DNA of 25,496 nucleotides from DAOTVS01 sp034436375 (GCA_034436375.1 DAOTVS010000316.1:1-25496), one strand, 5' to 3'. Shown: positions 13,835 to 21,941, counted from the stretch's first letter. The notes: generated by a model from the sequence alone, not told the origin. Made by a program: numbers and translations.

Positions 13835-15136
13835 CTACCTCCGGATAAAGCCTTCATAGTGGCGCATCAACAATTGAGCTTCCAGTTGTTTCATCGTGTC
13901 GAGCACCACTCCTACGACGATCAGCAAGCCCGTGCTCGTCACCAGCATCTGGGTTGTGTTCGTCAACGGCCGCAAGATCCAGGGCAAGATTGCGACCACC
14001 CCCAGGAACACCGCTCCCACCAGCGTGATCCGCCGCACGACACTGTTCAGGTAGTCGGCCGTGCGCTTGCCTGGCCGGATACCCGGGATAAAGCCACCCT
14101 GACGCTGCAGATTCTCGGCCAGGTTTTGTTGCTGGAAAACGATGTCGGTATAAAAGTACGTGAACCCAACGACCAGGATAAAGTAAGCCAGCCAGTAGAA
14201 CGTGCTCTGCGAGTTAAAGAGATGGTAGATGGCGTTGGCCACAGTGGCCACCCATGCCGTCTTGGCATAGATAAAGTAACTCGCAATGACCCCCGGGAAG
14301 ATCAGCAACGATACGGCCAGGATCAACGGGATCATGCCGGCCGCATTGACCTGAAGCGGGATATGGGTACTTTGACCGCCGTAGACCTTTTGGCCGCGCA
14401 CGCGCTTGGCGTACTGCACCGGGATCCGGCGCTGGCCCTCTTGCACGATCACGATGCCAACCACTGTAATGAGTGTGACGATCAGAAAGACCACCAACCC
14501 CAGCGGATTGGAAACGAGCAAGCTTCCCAATCGGCCCGGGATCTCGGCAACAATACCGCCAAAGATGATAATCGAGATACCGTTGCCGATACCCCGCTCA
14601 TCAATCAACTCCCCAAGCCAGATAGCGAACATCGTGCCCGCCGTCAACGTGAACAAGGTCGCCAAGGTTGGCAACCACGTCGCCGCGGTGAACCCGAAAT
14701 TCGACAGCACAGCCACCCCATTGCTGGAACGCGAGTTCGCCAGCAGTGAGGCCTGAGCATACGCCTGCAGGAACGCCAACGGGATCGTCAGCAGGTGCTG
14801 GTACTGATTGAGTTTGTTGCGCCCTGCTTCGCCTTCTTTCGAAAGCTCCTGCAGCTTGGGTATGATCGGCGTCAAGAGCTGAAACACGATCGATGCCGTG
14901 ATGTAGGGGTAGACCCCCAGCGCGATCACGGAAAAGTTCGACAGGGCGCCACCAGAAAACAGGTTCAGCAAGCCGAGCAACTGGTTGCTTTCGAAAAGCA
15001 GGCGCAAGCCAGCCAGGTTCACGCCCGGCACGGGAATATGGGCCGCCAGCCGGATGATCACCAACACGCCGAGCGTGAAGTAGATCTTACGGCGTAGGTC
15101 AGGGAGCTTGAATGCATTGGAAACGGCCTGTAGCAT
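13835..15136 (-). CDS. secY: Preprotein translocase subunit SecY
   Basis: The product has 433 residues with ten predicted membrane helices. The N-terminal helix region with RRKIYFTLGVLVIIRLAAHI, the plug-containing LFSGGALSNFSVIALGVYPYI (after about residue 60) and the C5-loop and TM10 part GGFIPGIRPGKRTADYL are typical. SecY forms the channel that, with SecE and SecG, exports unfolded proteins. The ATG at 15136 is used because GGAGG lies 5 bases upstream; an in-frame TTG at 15148 would overlap that SD. It stands between rplO and adk as usual. Its proximity to ribosomal genes couples translocon and ribosome supply. Confidence 0.97.
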   Translation of the reverse strand: MLQAVSNAFKLPDLRRKIYFTLGVLVIIRLAAHIPVPGVNLAGLRLLFESNQLLGLLNLFSGGALSNFSVIALGVYPYITASIVFQLLTPIIPKLQELSKEGEAGRNKLNQYQHLLTIPLAFLQAYAQASLLANSRSSNGVAVLSNFGFTAATWLPTLATLFTLTAGTMFAIWLGELIDERGIGNGISIIIFGGIVAEIPGRLGSLLVSNPLGLVVFLIVTLITVVGIVIVQEGQRRIPVQYAKRVRGQKVYGGQSTHIPLQVNAAGMIPLILAVSLLIFPGVIASYFIYAKTAWVATVANAIYHLFNSQSTFYWLAYFILVVGFTYFYTDIVFQQQNLAENLQRQGGFIPGIRPGKRTADYLNSVVRRITLVGAVFLGVVAILPWILRPLTNTTQMLVTSTGLLIVVGVVLDTMKQLEAQLLMRHYEGFIRR

Positions 15137-15181
15137 GGCTTCCTCCAAGCTCTAGGGAGCTTTGCGCTCCATCCACAACCG

Positions 15182-15640
15182 CTACGCCTCTTCTGCTTCC
15201 AGGATCACAGCAGTTCCACCGGCCGCTTCGATCTTGGCACGAGCGCTGGCGGAGAAGCTATCCGCTGAGACCTGCAGCGCCCGATCCAGTTCGCCCGTTC
15301 CGAGCACCTTGATGGGCAGGCCGTTGGCCTTGACGAGGCCGGCCGCGACCATCAATTCAGGCGTAACATGGGTGCCAGGAGCGAAACGGGTGAGATCCTG
15401 CACGTTCACCACGCTAAAGGGTACGCGGAAGATATTGACGAAACCTCGTTTGAAGGGCATACGCCGCACGAGCGGCAGCTGACCGCCCTCAAAGAATGGG
15501 CCCTTCACGCCGCCGCTGCGGGCATTCTGGCCCTTGGTGCCACGCCCGGCCGACTTGCCATGGCCGGAGCCAGTGCCTCGGCCGAAACGTTTGCGCGGGT
15601 GCGTTGCGCCCTTCGCGGGGTGCAGTTCATGCTCCTTCAT
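15182..15640 (-). CDS. rplO: 50S ribosomal protein L15
   Basis: The product has 152 residues. It has the glycine- and arginine-rich N-terminal extension GRGTGSGHGKSAGRGTKG (20-37) that threads into 23S rRNA, then FEGGQLPLVRRMPFKRGF (50-67). The C-terminal signature region has IKVLGTGEL and a globular fold. The start overlaps the stop of rpmD by 4 bases (ATGA). Its C-terminus ends in an acidic LEAEEA. Confidence 0.97.
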   Translation of the reverse strand: MKEHELHPAKGATHPRKRFGRGTGSGHGKSAGRGTKGQNARSGGVKGPFFEGGQLPLVRRMPFKRGFVNIFRVPFSVVNVQDLTRFAPGTHVTPELMVAAGLVKANGLPIKVLGTGELDRALQVSADSFSASARAKIEAAGGTAVILEAEEA

Positions 15641-15834
15641 GCCGACACCTCTTCGACCTTCACCAGGTGACTGACGGTCGCGATCATGCCCCGCACTGCG
15701 GGGTTATCGGGCTGCACAATCGCCTCGCCGAGCCGCTTGAACCCGAGGGCCTGCAGGGTCCTCTTCTGGTTCTCTTTATAGCCGATGCCGCTTTTCACCC
15801 AGGTGATACGCAGTTGCTTGTTCTCAGACGCCAT
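15637..15834 (-). CDS. rpmD: 50S ribosomal protein L30
   Basis: The product has 65 residues, slightly longer than the usual 58-60. LRITWVKSGIGYKENQKRTL with LGFKRLGEAIVQPDNPAVRG identifies L30. The start lies inside the end of rpsE (an 11-base overlap) and its stop overlaps rplO, so translation is almost certainly coupled on both sides. No own SD is apparent. Confidence 0.96.
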   Translation of the reverse strand: MASENKQLRITWVKSGIGYKENQKRTLQALGFKRLGEAIVQPDNPAVRGMIATVSHLVKVEEVSA

Positions 15835-16363
15835 GAGACACCATCCACGGCGGGCTCACTTCGGCAGCGGTCTTGTTCCGGCGACGGGCTTCGGCTTCGA
15901 TCTCCCGCATCCGCCGCAGACCGTCAATCGTGGCCCGCACGACGTTCAACATGTTGGGGCTACCCAACGATTTGGTCAGGATATCCTTGATGCCCGCAGC
16001 CTCAACGACAGCGCGCACACCACCGCCGGCGATAACGCCGGTGCCGGGCGATGCCGGCTTGAGCAGCACCTCGGCCGCCCCGAAGCGAGACAGCACCGGA
16101 TGTGGAATCGTGGAGCCCACCGTAGCCACCGGCTTCATATCCCTTTTGGCCCGGTCCACGCCTTTGCGGATCGCATCCGGCACTTCGCGCGCCTTGCCGA
16201 TGCCGACGCCCACCTTGCCCTTGCGGTCGCCCACGACGACGACCACACGGAAGGCAAAGTGGCGCCCCCCCTTCACCACCTTGGCCACACGGGCGATGTG
16301 TACAACACGCTCTTCGAGCTCTTCGCCTTCGGCAAAGTCGCTCTGAACATCCCTTCTGGCCAT
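15824..16363 (-). CDS. rpsE: 30S ribosomal protein S5
   Basis: The product has 179 residues. The double-stranded RNA-binding-like N-terminal domain has HIARVAKVVKGGRHFAF and GDRKGKVGVGIGKAREVPDA, and the second domain has GSTIPHPV and AGIKDILTKSLGS. S5 lies at the mRNA entry channel and affects decoding accuracy. ATG at 16363 is preferred; an in-frame TTG directly before it is less likely. GGGAGG lies 4 bases upstream. A 152-bp spacer separates it from rplR. Confidence 0.97.
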   Translation of the reverse strand: MARRDVQSDFAEGEELEERVVHIARVAKVVKGGRHFAFRVVVVVGDRKGKVGVGIGKAREVPDAIRKGVDRAKRDMKPVATVGSTIPHPVLSRFGAAEVLLKPASPGTGVIAGGGVRAVVEAAGIKDILTKSLGSPNMLNVVRATIDGLRRMREIEAEARRRNKTAAEVSPPWMVSHGV

Positions 16364-16515
16364 CAAACCTCCCTTATGCCAACTCCCACGATGATTGCCG
16401 TCTCAACCTCCTGGGAGCTCCAGCATCAGCCGCACACGGAAGGCGCCTCCCTCACCGGCGGGAAGCCTCCCTTCCACGATGCTCGCTCCCTCGTGGAGGC
16501 AGCCAATCTTCGGTC
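16364..16515 (-). other. 152-bp spacer between rplR and rpsE with a hairpin
   Basis: No gene is seen. On the mRNA strand CCACGA (16496-16491) pairs with TCGTGG (16479-16474) around an 11-base loop, and GCCTCC/GGAGGC just outside can pair in an alternative, overlapping register. The spacer is purine-rich with four GGAGG-like strings, of which the last (before 16363) serves rpsE. Confidence 0.45.
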
Positions 16516-16881
16516 CTAGAACTCCAGGCCGCCGGCGCGGGCGCCATCAGCAAGGCTCTTGACGCGACCGTGGTACATGTAACCGCCCCGGTCAAAGACG
16601 ACAGTCTTGATGCCGCGAGCCAGGGCGCGCTGCGCCAGCACCTCGCCAACCACACGGGCCGCTTGCGACTTGTTCATGCCGGCTACGCGCCCATTGATTT
16701 CCTTATCATCCGTCGAAGCCGCTACCAGGGTCATGCCCTTGGTATCATCAATGATCTGGGCCGAAATCTGCCGCAGGCTGCGGAAAACGCTCAGCCGCGG
16801 CCGCTCAGCGGTGCCCGCGACTTTTTTGCGCACGCGCACATGGCGCCGGATGCGCGCCAAACGCCTCTCCTCACCAGCCAT
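16516..16881 (-). CDS. rplR: 50S ribosomal protein L18
   Basis: The product has 121 residues. RLSVFRSLRQISAQIIDD (29-46), the following glycine-less AAS segment and the C-terminal VFDRGGYMYHGRVKSLADGA define L18, which binds 5S rRNA with L5 in the central protuberance. Its ATG overlaps the rplF stop by one base (TAATG), with GGAGCGAAG as the likely SD inside the end of rplF. Confidence 0.97.
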   Translation of the reverse strand: MAGEERRLARIRRHVRVRKKVAGTAERPRLSVFRSLRQISAQIIDDTKGMTLVAASTDDKEINGRVAGMNKSQAARVVGEVLAQRALARGIKTVVFDRGGYMYHGRVKSLADGARAGGLEF

Positions 16882-17432
16882 TACTTCGCTCCTGCCTTGC
16901 CGGCCTTACCAGCCTTGCGGCGGATTCGCTCGCCGGCGTACATGATGCCAAAGCCCTTGTAGGGCTCAGGCGGCCGCACATCGCGAATCTTGGCGGCCAT
17001 CTGGCCGACCAACTGCTTGTCGATGCCCGACACCGTGATGTTGCGGTTGCCCTTGGCCACCTCGAAAGTGATCTCTGCCGGGGGCGCGATCACCACCGGG
17101 TGCGAAAAGCCCACCGAGAGCACCAGGTTCTTGTCCTGCATATCGGCGCGATAGCCGACGCCCTCGATGACCAACTCACGGCTGAAGCCGTTGGAAACGC
17201 CCAAGATCATATTGGCCAGCAGCGCCCGCGTCAGCCCATGCAGTGCACGCACCTTGGGCGCATCCGACGGTCGCGTGACCACAATCGTCCCGTTCTCCTG
17301 GGCGATCGTAATATCGGGATGAAACACCTGGTGCAACTGACCCTTCGGGCCCTTCACCGTCACCGCTGTGCCGTCAATCGTCACATTGACGCCAGCTGGG
17401 ACGGAGATGGGCTTGCGTCCGATTCTAGACAC
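16881..17432 (-). CDS. rplF: 50S ribosomal protein L6
   Basis: The product has 183 residues made of two similar domains. SRIGRKPISVPAGV opens the protein, and the C-terminal signature PEPYKGFGIMYAGERIRRK is intact. A lysine- and glycine-rich tail follows (KAGKAGKAGAK). L6 lies near the factor-binding site. The start is GTG at 17432 with GGGGAGG about 9 bases upstream. Confidence 0.97.
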   Translation of the reverse strand: MSRIGRKPISVPAGVNVTIDGTAVTVKGPKGQLHQVFHPDITIAQENGTIVVTRPSDAPKVRALHGLTRALLANMILGVSNGFSRELVIEGVGYRADMQDKNLVLSVGFSHPVVIAPPAEITFEVAKGNRNITVSGIDKQLVGQMAAKIRDVRPPEPYKGFGIMYAGERIRRKAGKAGKAGAK

Positions 17433-17461
17433 CGTCGTTTACCTCCCCACTACCTAGCTCA

Positions 17462-17866
17462 TCACCAGAAGTAGCAGAGCACTTCTCCGCCCAAACCGAG
17501 GCGCCGGGCCTGCCGCCCCGTCATGATCCCCTTCGGGGTCGAGAGCACGGCAACGCCCATCCCACTCAGAACCAGCGGAATAGTCTGCTTTCTGGTATAT
17601 ACCCGACGGCCGGGTCTGCTAATGCGCTGCAAACCAGCCAGAAGGGGCTCACGGTTCTCGTCGTACTTGAGCCAAACCCGCAGGCTGGGCTGAGGGCGGT
17701 CTTTTTCCTTGACCACGTCAAAGCCCTCGACGTAGCCCTCATCCTTCAGTATCTGAGCAATCGCCATCTTGACTTTGGATGACGGCATTTGCACATAGCG
17801 GCGGCGCACAGCCATACCGTTGCGCAAACGGGTCAGCATATCGGCGATCGGATCAGTTGTGCTCAT
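17462..17866 (-). CDS. rpsH: 30S ribosomal protein S8
   Basis: The product has 134 residues. DPIADMLTRLRNG at 5-17 and the C-terminal signature GVAVLSTPKGIMTGRQARR, ending in GGEVLCYFW, are typical of S8, a primary 16S binder in the 30S body. In E. coli S8 represses the spc operon by binding near rplE; no such site was sought successfully here. The ATG at 17866 is favoured over an upstream in-frame start at 17932 because AGGAGA lies just before it and the product then has family length. Confidence 0.97.
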   Translation of the reverse strand: MSTTDPIADMLTRLRNGMAVRRRYVQMPSSKVKMAIAQILKDEGYVEGFDVVKEKDRPQPSLRVWLKYDENREPLLAGLQRISRPGRRVYTRKQTIPLVLSGMGVAVLSTPKGIMTGRQARRLGLGGEVLCYFW

Positions 17867-17953
17867 TTGATCTCCTCTGCTGCCTAACACACGCGGGAGC
17901 ACCGCAATCCTCGGCCCCCTGCGCGTTCGCATGCTATTGCTAAGCTCTAGAGC

Positions 17954-18136
17954 TTACCAGCTAGATTTCACGACGCCAGGGATTTTCCCCGACATCGCCT
18001 GCTGGCGGAAGCAAATCCGGCAGAGATGGAACCGGCGCAGGTAGCCGCGCGGGCGCCCGCAAATCTCGCAGCGATTGCGAACCCGCGTGGGGTATTTCCG
18101 ACGCGCTTCCTTCGCGATCATGGACTTTTTGGCCAC
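17954..18136 (-). CDS. rpsN: 30S ribosomal protein S14, type Z (zinc-binding)
   Basis: The product has 60 residues, the short zinc form (often called rpsZ). The ligands are C23, C26, C39 and C42 (RCEIC and LCRIC). MAKKSMIAKEARR opens it and GKIPGVVKSSW closes it. GTG at 18136 is chosen because it gives the standard N-terminus and has GGGGGAG 8 bases upstream; a longer in-frame reading to 18178 is not family-like. It sits between rplE and rpsH in the spc part, as usual. Confidence 0.96.
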   Translation of the reverse strand: MAKKSMIAKEARRKYPTRVRNRCEICGRPRGYLRRFHLCRICFRQQAMSGKIPGVVKSSW

Positions 18137-18216
18137 TCTACTACTCCCCCCATCACTATCTCGTACAACCTGGCGCAACCTTGCGGAGGCTCAGGGCCCG
18201 CCCAAGGTACCGCTGG

Positions 18217-18768
18217 CTAGCGCTCAAACGGCATGCCAAAGAGCTCAAGGAGCCGCCGTGCTTCCTCGTCCGTCTTGGCGGATGTCACGATGCTAATCTC
18301 CATGCCGCGCACGCGATCAACCTGGTCGTAATTGATCTCAGGCCACACGAGTTGCTCGCGCAAACCAAGCGTATAGTTTCCACGGCCGTCAAAAGCATCG
18401 CGGGGCACGCCGTGGAAATCGCGCTGCCGCGGCAAGGCCACGTTGACCAGGCGATCAAGAAAATTGTACATGCGCTCACCGCGCAGCGTAACCTTGACCC
18501 CGATGGGGTTACCGGCCCGCAGCTTGAACGTCGCAATGGACTTGCGCGCTCGCCGCACGATCGGGTGCTGGCCGGTGATGGTAGCGATATCGCCCACGGC
18601 GGCGTCCAGCGCCTTGGCGTTCTGTAGCGCCTCGCCCAGCCCCACGTTCACCACAATCTTCTCGATGCGCGGGATCTGCATCACATTGGCATAGCCGAAC
18701 TCTTCCCGCAGCCGAGGGGCAATCTCCGCCTGGTAGCGATCTCTCAGCCTAATGGTAGTTGCCTGCAT
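18217..18768 (-). CDS. rplE: 50S ribosomal protein L5
   Basis: The product has 183 residues. EEFGYANVMQIPRIEKIVVN and VTLRGERMYNFLDRLVNVAL, with RDFHGVPRDAFDGRGNY, identify L5, which carries 5S rRNA into the central protuberance and touches P-site tRNA. The ATG follows rplX by 15 bases; the SD is weak (GAG). An 80-bp spacer to rpsN follows. Confidence 0.97.
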   Translation of the reverse strand: MQATTIRLRDRYQAEIAPRLREEFGYANVMQIPRIEKIVVNVGLGEALQNAKALDAAVGDIATITGQHPIVRRARKSIATFKLRAGNPIGVKVTLRGERMYNFLDRLVNVALPRQRDFHGVPRDAFDGRGNYTLGLREQLVWPEINYDQVDRVRGMEISIVTSAKTDEEARRLLELFGMPFER

Positions 18769-18783
18769 TTCTCGTGCCCGCCT

Positions 18784-19098
18784 TTACTCAATCGTCTCGT
18801 CGCAGCGCCGGCAGATGCGGACCTTGGTCCCATCTTCCAGAATGCGGTATCCGACGCGGGTCACCTTGCTGCAGCGCGGACAGACCAGCGCCACATTCGA
18901 AATGGCGATTGGCGCCTCGCGCTCGATAATACCAACCTGCGTACGTACGTCGCCCGTCCGGCGCTGGTGCTTCTTGACCAGGTTAACCCCAGACACCAGC
19001 ACACGCTTTTCGGCGGGCAGGACACGGTGCACAGTGCCTCGGGTCCCGCGATCATCGCCGCTGATGACCTCGACGGTGTCGCCCTTCCTGATCTTCAT
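18784..19098 (-). CDS. rplX: 50S ribosomal protein L24 with C-terminal zinc ribbon
   Basis: The product has 104 residues. A KOW domain opens it (MKIRKGDTVEVISGDDRG). The C-terminal part holds C73, C76, C96 and C99 (CPRC and CRRC), a zinc ribbon found in L24 of some phyla and absent in E. coli. L24 starts assembly of the 50S subunit and lies near the exit tunnel. GGAGA lies 8 bases before the ATG. Confidence 0.97.
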   Translation of the reverse strand: MKIRKGDTVEVISGDDRGTRGTVHRVLPAEKRVLVSGVNLVKKHQRRTGDVRTQVGIIEREAPIAISNVALVCPRCSKVTRVGYRILEDGTKVRICRRCDETIE

Positions 19099-19138
19099 AC
19101 ATTCATCTCCAACTCGCAGCCTGCCATCCGAAAGGCCC

Positions 19139-19507
19139 TTACAGAACCTCGGGAGACAGCGAAACGATCTTCATGAACCCTCGCTCGCGCAACTCACGCG
19201 CCACCGGGCCGAAAATACGCGTGCCCTTGGGGTTCTTGGCATCATCCAGTATAACCGCCGCGTTCTCATCAAAGCGAATGTAGGATCCGTCAGGCCGTCC
19301 ATATTCCTTGGCCGTGCGCACAATCACCGCTTTGACCACGTCCCCCTTTTTCACGCTGCCGCCGGGGATGGACTGTTTGACGGACGCAATGATGATGTCA
19401 CCCACACCGGCATAGCGGCGCCGGGTGCCACCGATAACCTTGATGCACATGATTTCCCGGGCGCCGGTATTATCGGCCACCCTCAGTCGAGTAAATGGCT
19501 GAATCAT
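19139..19507 (-). CDS. rplN: 50S ribosomal protein L14
   Basis: The product has 122 residues, the exact family length. MIQPFTRLRVADNTGAREIM at the start and DDAKNPKGTRIFGPVARELR (88-107) near the end are diagnostic. L14 forms intersubunit bridges and is the docking site of silencing factor RsfS. A GAGG string lies upstream of the ATG. The spacer to rpsQ is 91 bp. Confidence 0.98.
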   Translation of the reverse strand: MIQPFTRLRVADNTGAREIMCIKVIGGTRRRYAGVGDIIIASVKQSIPGGSVKKGDVVKAVIVRTAKEYGRPDGSYIRFDENAAVILDDAKNPKGTRIFGPVARELRERGFMKIVSLSPEVL

Positions 19508-19598
19508 CTTTACTGCCTCGTCTCTAAGCTTGCGCGGCAGCCTCTGGCCCGCACCCCGCAGCGCGGAGGAACGCTACCTGCGCCTCACGGCCGGTCGC

Positions 19599-19859
19599 TC
19601 ACTCTTGCTGCCCATGCTCGAGGATTTGCTCGACGATCCAAGCTTTTTCCTTGCTCACCGGGCGCGACTCCACGATGCGCACCACGTCGCCGATCTGGCA
19701 GCTGTTGTTCTCATCGTGGGCCTTGTAGCGCTTGCGGGCCTTGAGCGTCTTGCCGTACAACGGGTGCCGCGTCATGGTTTCGACAACGACGACCACGGTC
19801 TTTTGCATCTTGTTGCTGACCACACGTCCCGTCAGCCTGCGCCGCATCGAATCGTTCAT
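19599..19859 (-). CDS. rpsQ: 30S ribosomal protein S17
   Basis: The product has 86 residues. RRLTGRVVSNKMQKTVVV and the OB-fold region RKRYKAHDENNSCQIGD (42-58), with VRIVESRPVSKEKAW, define S17. AAGGAGG is 11 bases before the ATG, inside the end of rpmC. It starts 2 bases after the rpmC stop. An in-frame ATG at 19847 is an alternative start. Confidence 0.97.
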   Translation of the reverse strand: MNDSMRRRLTGRVVSNKMQKTVVVVVETMTRHPLYGKTLKARKRYKAHDENNSCQIGDVVRIVESRPVSKEKAWIVEQILEHGQQE

Positions 19860-19861
19860 AC

Positions 19862-20062
19862 CTATCGAACCTCCTTCAGGCTCCGCTCGCGCAGCAGCGT
19901 CTTGAGCCGTGCGATATCGCGCTTGACCTGCTGAATACGGCTGGTATCGGCCAATTGCTTGGTCGCCAATTGGAACCGAAGGTTGAACAACTCTTGATAG
20001 GTCTCGTCGAGACGATGCTGCAATTCGTCAGCTGTCAACTGGCGCAACTCCGCAGCCTTCAT
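19862..20062 (-). CDS. rpmC: 50S ribosomal protein L29
   Basis: The product has 66 residues in two helices. MKAAELRQLTADELQHRL and LFNLRFQLATKQLADTSRI are diagnostic of L29, which sits beside L23 at the tunnel exit where SRP and trigger factor dock. Its ATG overlaps the rplP stop by one base (TAATG), so translation is coupled. Confidence 0.97.
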   Translation of the reverse strand: MKAAELRQLTADELQHRLDETYQELFNLRFQLATKQLADTSRIQQVKRDIARLKTLLRERSLKEVR

Positions 20063-20493
20063 TATTCCTCACTCCCCGGCGCGGCCTCGCTCCGTACCAG
20101 GAACTGGGTGTGGATGGGCAGTTTGTGCGCAGCCAGGCGCATCGCCTCGCGCGCGACGTCTTCCCGCACCCCTCCCAGCTCGAACAGGATGCGCCCCGGC
20201 TTTACCACAGCCACCCAGTGGTCCAGCGTCCCGCGGCCGCCGCCCATACGAGTCTCGGCCGGCTTGGCGCTCACCGGGTGATCAGGGAAGACACGGATCC
20301 AGAGCTTGCCGCTACGCTTCAGGTAGCGCACCACCGCGCGGCGCGCCGCTTCCAGCTGCCGGCTCGTCATCCAGTAGGGCTCCAAAGCCTGGAGGGCATA
20401 CTCGCCAAAGGCGATCTCCGTCCCCCGGCATTCCTTGCCCGACATGCGGCCGCGATGCACCTTGCGGTATTTAACGCGCTTCGGCATCAACAT
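20062..20493 (-). CDS. rplP: 50S ribosomal protein L16
   Basis: The product has 143 residues. MLMPKRVKYRKVHRGRMSGK at the start and ETRMGGGRGTLDHWVAVVKP identify L16 near the A-site tRNA and peptidyl transferase centre. GAGGAAG lies 9 bases before the ATG at 20493, which is favoured over the ATG at 20487. The gene starts 34 bases after rpsC. Confidence 0.97.
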   Translation of the reverse strand: MLMPKRVKYRKVHRGRMSGKECRGTEIAFGEYALQALEPYWMTSRQLEAARRAVVRYLKRSGKLWIRVFPDHPVSAKPAETRMGGGRGTLDHWVAVVKPGRILFELGGVREDVAREAMRLAAHKLPIHTQFLVRSEAAPGSEE

Positions 20494-20527
20494 AGTCTAA
20501 CTTCCTCATCAGAGAATGCGGGTCGGC

Positions 20528-21226
20528 CTACTGTGCGGCCGCCGCGCTGCTCGTCTCTTCCTCTTCGGGCAGTTCGATCTCAACGCCCCGGGCAGCGCCT
20601 GTCGCGACTTCACCCCGGTAGATCCAGACCTTGACGCCGATCCGCCCAAAGGTCGTCAGCGCCTCAGCCACGGCATAGTCAATGTCAGCGCGCAGCGTGT
20701 GCAGAGGCACCCGCCCGTCACGCACCCATTCGCGCCGCGCCATCTCCGAGCCCGCCAGGCGCCCGGCGCACGCGATACGGATCCCCTGGGCGCCCGCGCG
20801 CATCGCCCGCGCCACCGCCTGTTTCATGGCGCGCTTTTGTGAGATACGGCGCTCCAACTGTTCGGCCACGCTCTTGGCCACGACCGTCGCGTCCAGGTCG
20901 GGTGCAGAGATCTCGGCCACATCGATCTTGATGCGCTTGCCACTGAGCTTCTCCAGCTCAGTCCGGAGTGCGTTCACATTGGCGCCCCGGCGGCCGATCA
21001 CCATGCCCGGCTTGGCCGTATGGATCTTGATGGATACTTGCTTCGGATAACGCTGGATCTCTACCCGCGATACACCTGCCTCGCCCAGCGTCTTCTGGAT
21101 CGCCCGACGAATACCGCGGTCCTCAGCCAAAAGCTGCGCGTACCGGTCGCCCTCAGCATACCAGCGCGCGTCCCAGAGTTTGGTAACGCCCAGACGGAAC
21201 CCAATGGGATTAACCTTGCGCCCCAA
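20528..21226 (-). CDS. rpsC: 30S ribosomal protein S3
   Basis: The product has 232 residues. MGRKVNPIGFRLGVT opens it, the type II KH loop is GMVIGRRG (74-81), and a C-terminal domain with GRIGVKVWIYRGEV follows. The protein ends in an acidic, alanine-rich tail (EEEETSSAAAAQ). S3 lies at the mRNA entry and has helicase activity with S4 and S5. The start is TTG at 21226 with AAGGAGG 5-7 bases upstream. Confidence 0.97.
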   Translation of the reverse strand: MGRKVNPIGFRLGVTKLWDARWYAEGDRYAQLLAEDRGIRRAIQKTLGEAGVSRVEIQRYPKQVSIKIHTAKPGMVIGRRGANVNALRTELEKLSGKRIKIDVAEISAPDLDATVVAKSVAEQLERRISQKRAMKQAVARAMRAGAQGIRIACAGRLAGSEMARREWVRDGRVPLHTLRADIDYAVAEALTTFGRIGVKVWIYRGEVATGAARGVEIELPEEEETSSAAAAQ

Positions 21227-21241
21227 TGTCTCCTCCTTCGC

Positions 21242-21586
21242 CTATGCTCTCTGCCCCAGAGCTCGTTCGCCCAGGACGACTGTGATATGAGTCGAACGCT
21301 TCAAGATTGGCTTGAACCGCCCACGGGGTCCCGGCATACCGCGCTTCAGGGTCGGCCCTTCATCGGCAGTAATAGTAGCCACATAAAGGTCCTCTGAAGA
21401 GAGGCCATAGGTCTCCTCGGCATTCGCCGCCGCGGAGCGGATGGCCTTCGCGACCGGATTGGCTGCTGCTTTGGGCAGGAATCGCAACATATCGAGCGCT
21501 TCCGGCACGTCGCGATTACGAACCAGGTCGACCACCAGCTTGACCTTGCGCGGCGACATGTGAATGTACTTTGCTACCGCTCTCAC
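21242..21586 (-). CDS. rplV: 50S ribosomal protein L22
   Basis: The product has 114 residues. HMSPRKVKLVVDLVRNRDV (9-27) and the C-terminal hairpin region GPTLKRGMPGPRGRFKPILK, which lines the exit tunnel and is a macrolide-resistance hotspot, define L22. The start is GTG at 21586 with AGAGGT 5 bases upstream. It is 37 bases after rpsS. Confidence 0.97.
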   Translation of the reverse strand: MRAVAKYIHMSPRKVKLVVDLVRNRDVPEALDMLRFLPKAAANPVAKAIRSAAANAEETYGLSSEDLYVATITADEGPTLKRGMPGPRGRFKPILKRSTHITVVLGERALGQRA

Positions 21587-21623
21587 TTTATACCTCTCTC
21601 CACAAACTCAGCCGCCGACTGCA

Positions 21624-21905
21624 TCAACGCGCCGCGGTTGCCTTTTCTTTATAGCTGTGGCCGCGGAAATAGCGCGTTGGCGCAAACTCACCCAGGCGAT
21701 GCCCTACCATGTTCTCGGTGATGTAGATCGGCACATGCCGCCGCCCATCATGGACAGCGATCGTGTGGCCGACCATCTGTGGGAAAATGGTAGAAGCCCG
21801 CGACCAGGTCTTGATGACTCGCTTGTCGCCGGAGCGGTTCATCGCCTCGATACGCTTCAGCAGCTTTTCTTCGACAAAGGGTCCCTTTTTCAGCGACCTC
21901 GACAC
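21624..21905 (-). CDS. rpsS: 30S ribosomal protein S19
   Basis: The product has 93 residues. MSRSLKKGPFVEEKLLKRIE and the signature MVGHRLGEFAPTRYFRGH (66-83) identify S19 of the 30S head. The start is GTG at 21905 with GGAGGG about 8 bases upstream. It follows rplB by 36 bases. Confidence 0.97.
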   Translation of the reverse strand: MSRSLKKGPFVEEKLLKRIEAMNRSGDKRVIKTWSRASTIFPQMVGHTIAVHDGRRHVPIYITENMVGHRLGEFAPTRYFRGHSYKEKATAAR

Positions 21906-21941
21906 TCTTCTGCCCTCCTCAGATGGCCCACCGGGCCGTCT

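Noticed and set aside
13831..13857. ATG start of adk at 13857
   Set aside because: It would overlap secY and has no SD, while TTG at 13830 has GGAGGT at good distance and gives the normal N-terminus.
13754..14749. A 331-codon open frame on the plus strand, opposite secY
   Set aside because: It mirrors the secY coding frame. The residues are mostly His, Asp, Gln and Arg, as expected from the complement of hydrophobic codons.
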